Below are positions 21,301 to 27,903 of a stretch of DNA of 28,755 nt, piece by piece. Origin of the DNA: Sperchopsis tessellata (taxonomy: Eukaryota; Arthropoda; Insecta; Coleoptera; Hydrophilidae); assembly GCA_033557685.1 (NCBI GenBank), contig JAWQRN010000519.1, forward strand, positions 1-28,755. The letters run 5' to 3'. The notes under the pieces were generated by a model, which saw nothing but the letters and a program-made list of their open reading frames with translations, made no database searches and was not told where the DNA came from. Within the stretch, counting starts at the first letter, position 1; every line of letters begins with the position of its first letter. Position numbers and translations under genes: made by a program.

Positions 21301-22266
21301 TTCTTAAACTACTCCATCATTTTAAATTATGTACAATCATATAATTCATATTGTTATGCAATAGATGGTGTTTCTTTAGCACATTCTTTTATCAAATCTT
21401 CGAAAACTAATTCATCAAACTTTCATGTCTTTTAAGAAACATGATAGTGGAAGTTCTTCGTCAAAACACAAATATAAGAAATAATTGATAACACAACTGT
21501 AGTATTAGCCCATCATTGTACGATTTAAATTCATCAATATAGTACACATGTTAAATACAGACCAAATAAGTCAAGGTCTCTTGTATAACCTAGTGTCATA
21601 TATAATGCCTCTCTTCTTAAATAACTACTGCTTGTTCAAGTACATTGGTGTACTTTCTTGTCAAAACCATGTATTAAAATAAACTAGCTTCTTTCCAAAG
21701 AGATTACTGTCAGTCTCTGACCAATTTAATTCACTCCAGAGTACATTTAAAGGCCAACTGCTGTTTCAATATCATACCTTCTTGCATTTACTCAAGCATC
21801 GCCCAAAAGTATAAATTTTATCTTGTCTAGATCTATTCAGCTGCCTCAGCAATATAATCTGATGAAATTTGAACTGTAAATTACAATTTAATAAAGTTTA
21901 TCTAACAGCCCAAAAACTTTGAACAAAGTTCGCTTTGGCCTGATTTTTTTTTATTGTTAAATTACAGTCTATAACAGTTAAATGATTTTTTTTTTAATTA
22001 TAATTCGTTTGTTCTAGGTTTTGACAACTTCTGGCAAATATGCGATTGTGAAATATATACACGTTAATGTGATATGTCATATAAAACTTGCGATTAGTGA
22101 TCGACCTGAGGAATTAGCTTTGGGAGTCTATGGTTTAGCTATTGTAAGAAAAGAACCCAACAGTAGTTGCGCAAAAGTTGTGAGGCTAGAAAATGTTGCA
22201 TTTGATTCACAACTCAATGTACTATTTGCAAGAAACCATACGTCATTATCTTTTATACCCATTTAA
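232..22266 (+). CDS. Six-exon gene for an unrecognised protein with two tandem ~215-residue repeats
   Basis: Exons 232..375, 14994..15092, 15462..15908, 16110..16440, 16731..17053 and 22018..22266 join without a stop into 530 codons. Every boundary is AG/GT and the phases are 0, 0, 0, 1, 0. Residues 1-110 are acidic and Ser/Thr/Pro-rich, probably disordered, with no signal peptide or membrane segment seen. Repeat 1 (about 111-320) and repeat 2 (about 326-530) share the blocks QP-E-P-VG-Y-D-R, PGF-KVRP, LFDGRAL (157-163 and 365-371), SIG-GYAKR, DNY-WSD and a C-terminal S-CA block (Cys284 and Cys499). The offset is 215 residues. Each repeat looks like two beta-rich halves split by an intron. 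Known families: none recognised. Inference: an intracellular, metazoan-type two-domain protein of unknown role. An upstream exon, non-coding or coding, is likely outside the window because an acceptor AG lies just before the ATG. Confidence 0.88.
376..1436 (+). other. Start of intron 1, nothing recognised
   Basis: AT-rich intron DNA after the exon 1 donor. I see no coding stretch, RNA gene or clear repeat in it. Confidence 0.6.
1437..1828. mobile_element. Foldback element with hammerhead-like ends
   Basis: The arms 1437..1643 and 1654..1828 are long imperfect reverse complements around a 10-base centre. The outer ends read ATCTTCAGG and CCTGAAGAT. Each arm carries the block GGACGAAACGTCGG (1768..1781 on plus; a diverged copy at 1482..1496 on minus). 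Before it is a TGCCCC/TGTCCC-type stretch, as in the Penelope terminal repeats at 14681 and 28755. No protein is encoded. It is most simply a non-autonomous derivative of, or two head-to-head copies of, a Penelope-related terminal repeat. The arms have diverged by scattered substitutions and indels, so the insertion is old. Confidence 0.8.
1829..3690 (+). other. Intron 1 segment, nothing recognised
   Basis: AT-rich DNA. An ORF of 68 codons on minus at 2092..2298 has no recognisable motif and is treated as chance. No element boundaries were seen. Confidence 0.5.
3691..5450 (-). mobile_element. Nearly complete ZMYM1/DUF4371-type hAT DNA transposon, inactivated
   Basis: The termini CAGTGTCGTAAC (from 3699) and, inverted, CATTGGCGTATCAGGGCCC (ending 5442) fit hAT ends. 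Both carry GGGCCC nearby. They are flanked by 8-bp sequences TTGCTACG (3691..3698) and CCGCTACG (5443..5450), a target duplication with two mismatches. Read on minus, the interior gives pieces of a transposase in order: a basic N-terminus (about 5380), MRGQSYDGA (about 5050), HCAAHNLNLVINEA (about 4950), THWSSRYSSLHALK (about 4780), MELQRRL (about 4380) and the C-terminal block SFSKLK-IKNYLR followed by KLSGLAIL (about 4010..3920). Frameshifts and stops interrupt it. At 1.74 kb it is shorter than an autonomous copy, so parts of the N-terminal region are missing. Confidence 0.9.
5451..6563 (+). other. Intron 1 segment with a TA microsatellite and a two-copy short repeat
   Basis: A (TA)n run lies near 5961..5974. 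A 23-base unit beginning ATCACAGC occurs twice in tandem (about 6244..6266 and 6270..6292) with one difference. Two overlapping ORFs of 85 and 98 codons (5366..5623 plus, 5469..5765 minus) match nothing I know and run across the hAT end or AT-rich DNA. Confidence 0.55.
6564..6974. mobile_element. MITE-like element with ~117-bp terminal inverted repeats
   Basis: CAAGTAGGGGTGGCT (6564) is matched by the reverse complement of 6960..6974. The complementarity continues inward for about 117 bases to GCGGTGTTAACA (6680) and TGTTATCACCGC (6857). The central roughly 175 bases are AT-rich and non-coding. I could not find a convincing target duplication at either flank, so the superfamily is unassigned. 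The arms differ at many positions, which indicates an old insertion. Confidence 0.78.
6975..7891 (+). other. Intron 1 segment, nothing recognised
   Basis: AT-rich DNA without coding potential or a repeat I could delimit. Confidence 0.5.
7892..8208. mobile_element. MITE-like element with palindromic ~40-bp terminal inverted repeats
   Basis: Left end GAAATTTGATTAAATCAAAT and right end ATTTGATTTAATCAAATTTC are inverted copies, and the match extends through TCTCGAGCTAAGCGTC and its partner GACGCTTTGCTCAAGA. The outermost 15 bases of each arm are themselves palindromic (TTTGATTAAATCAAA). The interior has a (TA)n run near 7943..7962 and no convincing coding content; a 90-codon ORF across it is AT-biased chance. 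No target duplication is certain. Confidence 0.82.
8209..8815 (+). other. Intron 1 segment, nothing recognised
   Basis: AT-rich DNA between a MITE and the 3' end of the RTE-like LINE. No feature was seen. Confidence 0.5.
8816..9935 (-). mobile_element. 5'-truncated RTE-like LINE fragment (reverse transcriptase and C-terminal tail)
   Basis: Read on minus, broken frames give an ordered set of LINE landmarks. They are KEDLKNDHSISL (about 9900), STIDHMHTV (about 9780), FVNYKKAFNSI (about 9700), GVRQGN (about 9580), RFADDIVIFADSIEELQ (about 9465..9415, the catalytic ADD motif), and a tail ending in SVQQWI (8838..9140 frame). The 3' end sits against an ATCATC-type microsatellite (8817..8838), as RTE elements typically end. 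Several stops and frameshifts show it is dead. It is truncated at its 5' end near 9935. The family assignment rests on remembered RTE/BovB-like consensus motifs. Confidence 0.85.
9936..11450 (+). other. Intron 1 segment with only a small inverted repeat
   Basis: AT-rich. A short inverted pair, TACCTAAATT (10441..10450) and AATTTAGGTA (10503..10512), brackets about 50 bases. Nothing else recognised. Confidence 0.5.
11455..11805 (+). mobile_element. Short internally deleted hAT relic
   Basis: AAGTGTTTCCCAAACC at about 11456 resembles the CAGTG-TTCCCAAAC ends of ZBED/Charlie-like hAT elements. A plus-strand frame at about 11652..11780 reads FDWIRNPY and then LPEEEELADLANDRSV, which resembles the region before the C-terminal dimerisation block of ZBED-type hAT transposases. 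The rest of the transposase is missing. I see no 3' terminus or target duplication, so the limits are approximate. Confidence 0.45.
11806..13570 (+). other. Intron 1 segment, nothing recognised
   Basis: AT-rich DNA with scattered short homopolymer runs and no delimitable element. Confidence 0.5.
13571..13957. repeat. Two-copy tandem duplication, period 192 bp, each with a hairpin
   Basis: Copy 1 (about 13571..13762) and copy 2 (about 13763..13957) align throughout, from AATTCCCA-GTGTAGTAGCCT to the AGATCCA-TTTT block. Each contains a stem-loop, GCCTAA-CACT pairing with AGTGATAGG (13591..13617 and 13783..13810). The copies differ by substitutions and small indels. No coding frame is shared. 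It could be a dimer of a SINE-like or satellite unit. Confidence 0.85.
14090..14680 (+). mobile_element. Penelope-like element fragment with GIY-YIG endonuclease domain
   Basis: Plus-strand frames read LPFVKDLTDQIVRILRKF (from about 14206), then, after a frameshift near 14318, GVYHISCSCGKVYFGETKR (about 14346..14402). This is the GIY-YIG nuclease signature, with the Cys-rich insert typical of Penelope-like elements. HRDDGFQL and AWRLTL follow (about 14505..14550). Upstream (14090..14200) is a poorer match to the end of the reverse transcriptase. The first 3' codons of the nuclease are retained but the element is 5'-truncated and frameshifted. It ends in a terminal repeat just upstream of exon 2. 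Confidence 0.85.
14681..14770 (+). repeat. Penelope-type terminal repeat with degenerate hammerhead-like motif
   Basis: This block follows the GIY-YIG fragment and is about 85% alike, by eye, to the reverse complement of 28665..28755. It contains CCTTGAATATGTCCC, then GACGAAATGTCGGC (14707..14720). The sister copy reads GGACGAAACGTCGGC, with GTCC able to pair with GGAC. The literature describes hammerhead ribozymes in the terminal repeats of Penelope-like elements; this copy has lost key core bases and is probably inactive. Confidence 0.7.
14994..15092 (+). CDS. Exon 2, 33 codons
   Basis: The acceptor is a T-rich tract ending ATTTTAG (14993) and the donor is CAA|GTAAGT at 15092/15093. It is phase 0 on both sides, so skipping it would keep the frame. 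It encodes residues 49-81, Ser/Thr-rich then acidic (SDVDSDNELEF), part of the disordered N-terminal region. It is too short for a simple ORF scan and was placed by splice sites and frame. Confidence 0.8.
15462..15908 (+). CDS. Exon 3, first half of repeat 1
   Basis: The acceptor is TTTCTAG (15461) and the donor is GAG|GTGAGT (15908/15909), phase 0. It encodes residues 82-230. It holds the end of the N-terminal linker, then the block from RYKIS (111) through ELPVVG, PGFKFKVRP, LFDGRAL (157-163), GYAKR (171-175) and WSD (190-192). The open frame runs past the donor to 16025, but the translation after 15908 has no counterpart in repeat 2, which supports the splice. Confidence 0.92.
16110..16440 (+). 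CDS. Exon 4, second half of repeat 1 and start of repeat 2
   Basis: The acceptor is TTCTTTCAG (16109) and the donor is G|GTAAGT (16440/16441), leaving one base of a split Gly codon (residue 341). It encodes residues 231-340. The block GVVICVKP through SPCA (272-285) is the counterpart of the GLAIVRKEP to SSCA block in exon 6. The exon ends with KYTMTGLQPYEIPIV, the counterpart of RYKISRVQPHELPVV in exon 3, so repeat 2 begins inside this exon. Confidence 0.92.
16731..17053 (+). CDS. Exon 5, first half of repeat 2
   Basis: The acceptor is TATATTTCAG (16730) and the donor is AAG|GTGTGT (17053/17054), a weaker donor than the others. Two bases complete the split Gly codon. It encodes residues 342-448, with YVDPR, PGFYYKVRP, LFDGRAL (365-371), GYAKR (379-383), DNY and WSD (399-401). 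Compared with repeat 1 it lacks about seven residues between KVRP and LFDG. It ends in a short Met/Glu/Lys-rich stretch. Confidence 0.92.
17054..17384 (+). other. Start of intron 5, nothing firmly recognised
   Basis: AT-rich intron DNA following the GTGTGT donor. The stretch near 17200..17310 is less AT-rich and may be the 3' tail of the adjacent minus-strand LINE, but no frame is convincing. Confidence 0.4.
17385..17975 (-). mobile_element. Degenerate LINE fragment
   Basis: Minus-strand frames give KAIDYVNRWILWKR (about 17960..17920), resembling the KAFDSVDR-LW motif of non-LTR reverse transcriptases. Then come TVNIAKMKTLV (about 17750) and EDVHRRFCSSI-FGLKARVA (about 17470..17410), resembling the C-terminal H-FCK-LLG-K block of CR1/L2-like LINEs. 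Many stops and indels. The clade is uncertain. Confidence 0.55.
17976..18699 (+). other. Very AT-rich intron 5 segment
   Basis: Mostly A/T runs (18000..18260). The stretch at 18290..18480 is more complex and may be the 3' part of the adjacent minus-strand hAT, but I found no firm motif there. Confidence 0.4.
18700..19290 (-). mobile_element. DUF4371/ZMYM-type hAT transposase fragment
   Basis: Minus-strand frames read FRANMDEILKDI (about 19140), then YTSGRIQNVIVTICGDII (about 19065..19015), then after a frameshift LTDEIADTSGAEMLSLCV (about 18975..18925), then AIYLHCSA (about 18725). This order (TS--IQN-LI--CG, DE--D, LS-CV, YVHC-AH) is that of DUF4371-containing hAT transposases. It is a different, more decayed lineage than the element at 3691. 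Termini were not found. Confidence 0.65.
19291..21260 (-). mobile_element. BEL/Pao LTR-retrotransposon relic (gag-pro-RT-RNase H debris)
   Basis: On minus, in the order expected for BEL/Pao, I read several pieces. A Cys/His-rich gag end has C-x2-H-like knuckles and KCVVCDW (about 21250..21180). A retropepsin region has IITDSASQRSY (about 21080..21050) and an HSLFGES block. Reverse transcriptase pieces are QIEVHQTFPQ, LRFLCENND and CGPFLLEVEI (about 20200..20020), MFESKFDFRGWEY (about 19890..19850) and IFDPISVTCFVS (about 19740..19700). An RNase H-like stretch carries QADSRV-PVKKL (about 19480..19445). Every segment has stops and shifts. No LTR was delimited; the element may extend to about 21860, where the match is unclear. 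Confidence 0.72.
21261..22000 (+). other. End of intron 5, possible upstream part of the BEL/Pao relic
   Basis: The minus strand contains short, weakly gag-like frames, none convincing. A T-rich tract before 22017 is the polypyrimidine region of the exon 6 acceptor. Confidence 0.35.
22018..22266 (+). CDS. Exon 6, second half of repeat 2 and stop codon
   Basis: The acceptor is TTGTTCTAG (22017), phase 0, and the stop is TAA 22264..22266. It encodes residues 449-530. Alignment with exon 4 (G-x-x-I-x-x-K or R-x-x-x-S-x-C-A, then N-V) identifies it as the missing half of repeat 2, which justifies joining it across a 5-kb TE-filled intron. It starts about nine residues later in the domain than exon 4 does in repeat 1, so the two homologous introns are slightly displaced. 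Confidence 0.88.
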   Translation, partial: VLTTSGKYAIVKYIHVNVICHIKLAISDRPEELALGVYGLAIVRKEPNSSCAKVVRLENVAFDSQLNVLFARNHTSLSFIPI

Positions 22267-22545
22267 ATGTTTAAACCTAATAATTGTATTTGTCATTTAT
22301 TTATTGAAAGACATTATTTATCTGAATGTTCCCATTATGTATAGAAAAATCTACTATTAGTGTTGATTTTAGATTTTTTAGATACTAGATTTACAATGAT
22401 TTTAATAATTTTAAAAACTCGAAATTAATTTTTTATTCTTAAATAGATATATTGTGTGATTTTTAATATGTTACAATTTATTTTGTACAATGACTGTTTT
22501 TTATTAATAAATATTAATAAAATATATACATTTGTTTCATTTGTT
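22267..22545 (+). terminator. 3' UTR and poly(A) signals of the repeat-protein gene
   Basis: Two AATAAA hexamers lie at 22506..22511 and 22516..22521, about 240-255 bases after the stop codon. They are followed by a T/GT-rich stretch (TTTGTTTCATTTGTTG) of the kind that acts as a downstream element. Cleavage is expected around 22530-22545. The UTR is AT-rich with no other recognisable element. Confidence 0.75.
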
Positions 22546-23084
22546 GTCCTATTATCTTGTACCAATTCTTCCAAATGTTTTTCAGTTTACGTACTGTAAA
22601 AGATTAAAGTAATCAACGTTTTCATTCTTTTTACACCAAACATACTTACTACATTGATAGATCTTCGTTTGTTATAGAAAACATGATGAAGTTTAAGTTT
22701 ACAGTGAATTAAAATATATGCCTTTCAATTCAGTTTCACAAAGTTTCTTTATCTCATCTGTAATCAAACATAATCAATTAAAGATAATATAATTTCAAAC
22801 CCTTTAGTTGATTATAATAATATGAGTTAAATAACTAAGATTTAATAATTCCAATACAATCCGGTAGGTATTTAAATTACTCCTCAAGAGGAAGTTAGCG
22901 CATAAAAAAAATATGAAACAGGAAATGACTGGTGTCGATACATATTTCATATTCATTGGTCTACCAAAACTGCATTACAATATTACACACGTCAAAAAAA
23001 TCAAATTAACAATAAAATTACAAAAAACAATCAATGTAGACTACATCACTTTACAGATTCACAACAAAATATGTAGTTCGAAGT
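22546..23084. other. Intergenic DNA downstream of the gene
   Basis: AT-rich. The 110-codon plus ORF at 22913..23245 runs opposite a LINE tail and is taken as a shadow. Nothing else recognised. Confidence 0.5.
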
Positions 23085-23835
23085 TAAAATTTAAAAGCAA
23101 AAAAGTCCAAAGAATACAAGCAACTTCTCTGGAGGCCCCTCTTCACAAATTGCTTAAATTTTATCAATGCAGACACTTTAATGTTATAGGTTTTTGGAGT
23201 ATGTGTGAGTCCATTAATATTTTATTCCTATTTATTGTGTGGTAATTATGAATATCTGAGTGGGCTGAAGAATTATTGCAGTTTTTATGAGTTTCCATAA
23301 CATTTGCAATGCAAATCACTGAATATAATGTAAGAACGTTGTATCTTTTAAATAATGTCACACAATGCTCCTTCAAAGGTGCCTGGGGAACAGCCCTAAC
23401 CGCCATCTTATGTACCTTTTGGAACTGACATTGCGCAGCAGATCGCCACACAAGGATCCCGTAGGATTGAATAAAATGAAAATTTGCAAAATAGACATTC
23501 AGGGCAGCCACCTCACCCGCACACTCCCTGATACGTCTAATTGAGTAAATTGCTAAGCTTAACCGCAAGCTCAGGATGTCAATATGGCACTGCCAGGACG
23601 GGGCCTGATCCACATACACACCAAGGAAATTCACTGGCTACATCATACTACTTCCTCGAAGAGCGAATGCACTGCACACTGTTTTATTTTCATTCAGTAG
23701 CCATTGATTCGATAAAAACCTGCCTCAGACATTACCCACTCCCTTTTTTCCTGCATCACCACCATGCATCACAATAGAAGTGCCATCTGTGAACAGAATG
23801 CCCTTGCACACAGATATGAACAAAGGAGAAACCAG
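23085..23835 (-). mobile_element. Jockey-like LINE 3' fragment with a 156-codon open frame
   Basis: On minus, FTDGTSIV (about 23800) corresponds to the FADDT catalytic motif of Jockey-clade reverse transcriptases, with the second Asp lost. It is followed by LLNENKTV (about 23690) and an uninterrupted frame 23634..23164. That frame has NFLGVYVD (start), SWQCHID, IRRIR, SYGILVWRS and KMAVRAV, the thumb/C-terminal signature of these elements. A further frame, KFKQFVKRGLQ and LYSLDFF (about 23165..23100), matches the usual end. It is 5'-truncated and convergent with the repeat-protein gene. Confidence 0.85.
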
Positions 23836-25454
23836 ATTTAACTCTATGAAACACTGTAATTTTTTTTTGCTATATACTATTTCATTATTTATTAATGGAC
23901 TTAACCAAAGTAAAACTTATTAGTAATCATCAATCCTATTTTTAATTTGTAGCGAAGATTAATTTAGTTTCGATTTTTAAAGCCTAAGTAATATCGTGTT
24001 TTATTTTTTTTGTATACCATTTCTGATATACTTAAACTATTTAAATAAATCTATGATTTTTCTTACTCTTTAAAACATGAATAAACTGATACTAGTTCCA
24101 TTAAAATTGCGCTGTTACTAATTTAGTAATTTTATATATAATTGACATTGAAACCACTATATCAGATTTTGGTATCCAAAGCCCTTAATATCTGCTATTA
24201 AGCTTAGAAATAAACTAAATGTGTAAGATCTCAAAATTGTAAATTAGTGCGGCTATAAATAGTGTACAAGCAAGTGTTTGGTAGAAATTATTTAGCTTAT
24301 GTAGTGTGCTGTAAAGTTGTGTAGATAGCAAGTATTATACACCAGAAGTGCATGTCATGTGTCACCTGAGTCAGTTCTGCCTGCTCTCACCTTATTGGAA
24401 CCACGCAAAAAATTGAGAACTTCAGTGAAGCACACAGACTGCACACCGTGAAACCAGACAGAGAGACAGCTCTGTGAGAACTTCTCAGAAATTATCTGGA
24501 ACGTTTCTATTCTTCAGCCAGTTTCAAATCAGTCAGTATTCAATCAAGAGTGCTTTTCAGTAATAAGATTTATTGTAAAGAAATGTTATGTGAATACAAT
24601 TTTTCGGATCTTCTGTCTTGAGGACGAAACACCTGCCCGTTGCAGTTTTTTTGGAGCATCTACATAATGACTCAAAAAATATCATTGATTTTCTTTCAAT
24701 GGACTGCTGCTGGAAGTCTGGGTCCATAAGAAAACCTGTCAAAAACTCCGTCATAGTACTTCCAGTAGTTGTGGCAGCATAAACAACTAACGGATATGTC
24801 CACATATTATGTTAGATGCAATTTGTTAATTTGTTTTTTTTTAAGTTGAATAATGTTTATCTGATAGGGGCTGCTAAGATGAGAGCGTGTGTCATGTAAA
24901 CATGTAATAACTATGGACGCTAATAACTCAGGACCAATAAGAGATAGGATGCATATGTAAATAATAGAGTAAATAAAATCTTTTAGTCCATGCATTTTAT
25001 TGTACGTTGTATATTGTCCATATTTTTGTAATTTAAACAAAAACAAGCTAAAATTTTCACTTACTTTACACGTTTATGTGTCTACCACAAACTATGAGAG
25101 CTGGATCTAAACATATTGGTTATGAAACATGTAATAAAGCACTGGCTTTCAGAATCTATAATCAGATTTCAGCTCATATTAATTACTTTCGAGTTTTGGT
25201 CCACTAATTGGTAATAACTTTGAAGGAAGCAGCCAATGTGACATCAGCAATTGATAAAATAAGATGGCCACTCGCAGTTACCAAGCAATGCCAGAGTATA
25301 TGCGAGAAACATTTTCACAACCAAACGTTATTCAACATTAATTTTTTTTTATTATGTATCCGCACATTATTATTTTTGACCCAGCTGATACAAATATTAT
25401 TTTTCAAGAGTAGTATGTATGATGAAGGAGCATCTGGTGCTACAATTTCAGGAC
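23836..25454. other. Intergenic DNA, no gene supported
   Basis: It contains a TATA-like CTATAAATAG at about 24253 without a convincing downstream initiator or ORF. Short ORFs (24557..24805 minus, 24807..25046 minus, 25208..25483 plus) lack recognisable motifs. The stretch 24350..24800 is less AT-rich than its surroundings and may be an unidentified repeat. Confidence 0.45.
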
Positions 25455-25762
25455 TAGCCCTGGGCGATTATGAAATTTCATAATCGATTATTGTAAAATC
25501 TAATAATCAAATAATCGATGATCGATTAATCAAATAATCGATGATCAATTAATCAAATAATAGATCATCAATTAATTAAGTAATCGATTAATCAAATAAT
25601 CAATGATCGATTAATCAAATAATGAATTATGATTTATCAAAAAAATTGATTATCGATTAATCAAAAAATCGATCAGCGATTAATCGTTTATTTTATTTTA
25701 TGTAATCAAACATCGATTAAACGATTATTTTATCAATTAATCGAACATAATTCCCAGGGTTA
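25455..25762. mobile_element. hAT-type MITE with ATCGAT-rich internal repeats
   Basis: TAGCCCTGGGCGATTATG at the left end and its inverted counterpart (CATAATTCCCAGGGTTA) at the right end form terminal inverted repeats. The flanks TTCAGGAC (25447..25454) and TTCGGGAC (25763..25770) are an 8-bp target duplication with one mismatch, the size used by hAT elements. The interior is a degenerate array of AATCAAATAATCGAT-like units on both strands, able to fold on itself and without coding capacity. Confidence 0.82.
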
Positions 25763-25879
25763 TTCGGGACAGGATGAAGAGGTTTTGAAAGAATCAGTGA
25801 CAGCACGTGAGACATAAAGTGCTGAATCAATTGCCTAGTATTAGTTCTTGGAAGACCAAGGCGACAGGGAAAAAATAGT

Positions 25880-27235
25880 AAAATGGAAGTTCCACGATTC
25901 GTACTTGGATATTGGGTTTGTTGAGACCAGTAACAAAAACCACAGTGCGTAATTTATAGCAAGTGTCGCCAAACAGTACATGTTCTCAGCAATAACGTGT
26001 CATCATTTTGACGAATCCATCCAGAATTGACTGGTTTCTTCAGAAAGAAATAAGGTGAACTTACACATGTCAAAAAAATTATATCTTATCACTCAAAAAC
26101 AGTTAACAAAACAGATTTGATGGCATCCTACTTAGTTAGTTACAGAGTTGTTTAAGCTGTTATCGCTAAAAATCATATTAAGTCTTGGGTAAAGGTACAG
26201 TCGAATGTTTGCTGTATGGACAAGCCACGAAACTAGTAGGCATAGTTCCTTCATTAAATAACACGACGAATTGTGGACTTGGCAAAGGCCGTGAACAATA
26301 CTTTAGTTCCATAATTAAAATGCACTAAATTTTCGATCCAAATGGATGAATCATCTGATGTGGCCAGGTTGGCAATTTTGTTTGTTGTTTGTTTGTTTAT
26401 TTAACGTCGGCCTATTTCTGCTACCATGGCTAATCACCGACGCCAAGGATTAGGCCACCTCATCTGGGAATTTTTCCGCATCCATTGTTCCAAATGGAAT
26501 TGGGTTCTTTTACACGCGGACTGCAGCAGCATGCCCTTGCTGTGCAAAAAAGGAAGTAATGAAATGAGGACTTCATCTTTACTTCCCATACAACAGTAAG
26601 GTGGCTTTCTCGCAACAAAACTCGGCTCTTCAAAAAGAAGGCTAAAGTCAGAATGTTCCTAATTGACAATCTCTTCGCTTTGGGAAACAGGTTGTGTGAT
26701 GAACTGTGGCTTATGAAAGTGACGTAATTAACAGATATTTTAAAGAAAGTTAAGGACTTAAGTCTCTCACTTCTAATATTTTAAACGAAATTCAAGTTTC
26801 GGAAGGAATCAATGAAAAATTTAAATTTACAAAGCTTCTCAATGGTAAAAGAATTTAGACAAGAACTAGATTCCAAAGTACCTGGATATATCTTAAATGT
26901 GTTTCATATTCACCTGCTAAGTTTGATTGATAATTTCAACTGTTATTTTCTAGAACAACTGCACAAACTAATTATAGAAAACTTTTGGGTTGTAACCCCA
27001 TACTGTGTTGTGCTTAATTGGTTTAAAATCAGATTCTGTGACAAAATAAAATGTTGCAACTAAGAAGTCACTATAAGAGTTTTGGTGTCAGCTGAAAGAC
27101 GAAATTTAATTTTGTCAGATAAAGCGAAAATCATCCTACTGCCCTTTGCAACAACTTATTAATGTGAATCAGGATTCTCTGCCAACGTGGTTACTAATAC
27201 AAAATATAGATCCCACCTCAAAGCTTAACTATTTG
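25880..27235 (+). mobile_element. ZBED5/FAM200-like hAT transposase relic
   Basis: Plus-strand pieces appear in the order of ZBED5-type hAT proteins: KWKFHDSYLDIGFVE (about 25880), HHFDESIQN (about 25998), LMASYLVSYRVV (about 26120), QMDESSDVARLAIL (about 26338), HALAVQK (about 26530), TTVRWLSRNKTRLFKK (about 26590), DELWLMKV (about 26700), ILKKVKDLSLSLL, and the C-terminal KIILLPFATTY-CESGFSA (about 27130..27190) with KYRSHLK. Stops and shifts break every segment. About 26385..26500 does not fit and may be an insertion. Termini and target duplication were not found. It lies just after the hAT MITE but the two need not be related. Confidence 0.82.
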
Positions 27236-27903
27236 TATAATATTTTCAGTTTAGGCCCTGATTTTGGGTCATCTTGAATTGATTCTCTACCTCATCGAAA
27301 GAGTTTAGACCTATATTACCATTGCAAATAAAACCAGTCACCCTTTTACGAATACTTTTTGGCCCATTGCCTTGTTTTATAAAGAATTTATTACGTTATG
27401 TTCATGTGTAACTACACTCATGTTATCACTATTGAAACCATCTCCATTCTATATAAACCGCAAAACTTACAATATAGTATATTACATTTCTATGTGTAAT
27501 TGTTATTTTCAAATATTTCTTTGACATTTTTGCTTTTTGGTTTCATTTTTAGGTAGACAACAAAAAAACGCAGAATTGAAAGATTAAAAATCGAACCTCT
27601 TTTAATAAGTTTTGATAAAAATATGAATAGAAGAAACAGAGGTTTTTTTGCGAAACTTAAGAAATAGTCAATACCTCATTATCTATTGAAGCAAATTCTT
27701 TTGAAATACCTCATATATTTCTTTACGCATACTAAACATAATATCACTTCTACCTTGTTATAAAAAAATGTACCAAACCTAATAACATAACGTATATATA
27801 ATAATAACCGACTTATTTAATATATAGTCAAAAGTATATTATATTACGCACAGAACTAAAACATATAGCGAATATGTTTTTGAGGAGTAGGGGTGTTCCA
27901 TAA
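27236..27903. other. Intergenic DNA, nothing recognised
   Basis: AT-rich DNA between the hAT relic and the foldback. No element or gene seen. Confidence 0.5.

Noticed and set aside
24250..24300. TATA-like box CTATAAATAG as a promoter
   Set aside because: No initiator at the right distance and no gene downstream; in AT-rich DNA such a string is expected by chance.
24557..25046. Two adjacent minus-strand ORFs of 82 and 79 codons
   Set aside because: No recognisable domain, no splice model joining them, and composition like surrounding DNA.
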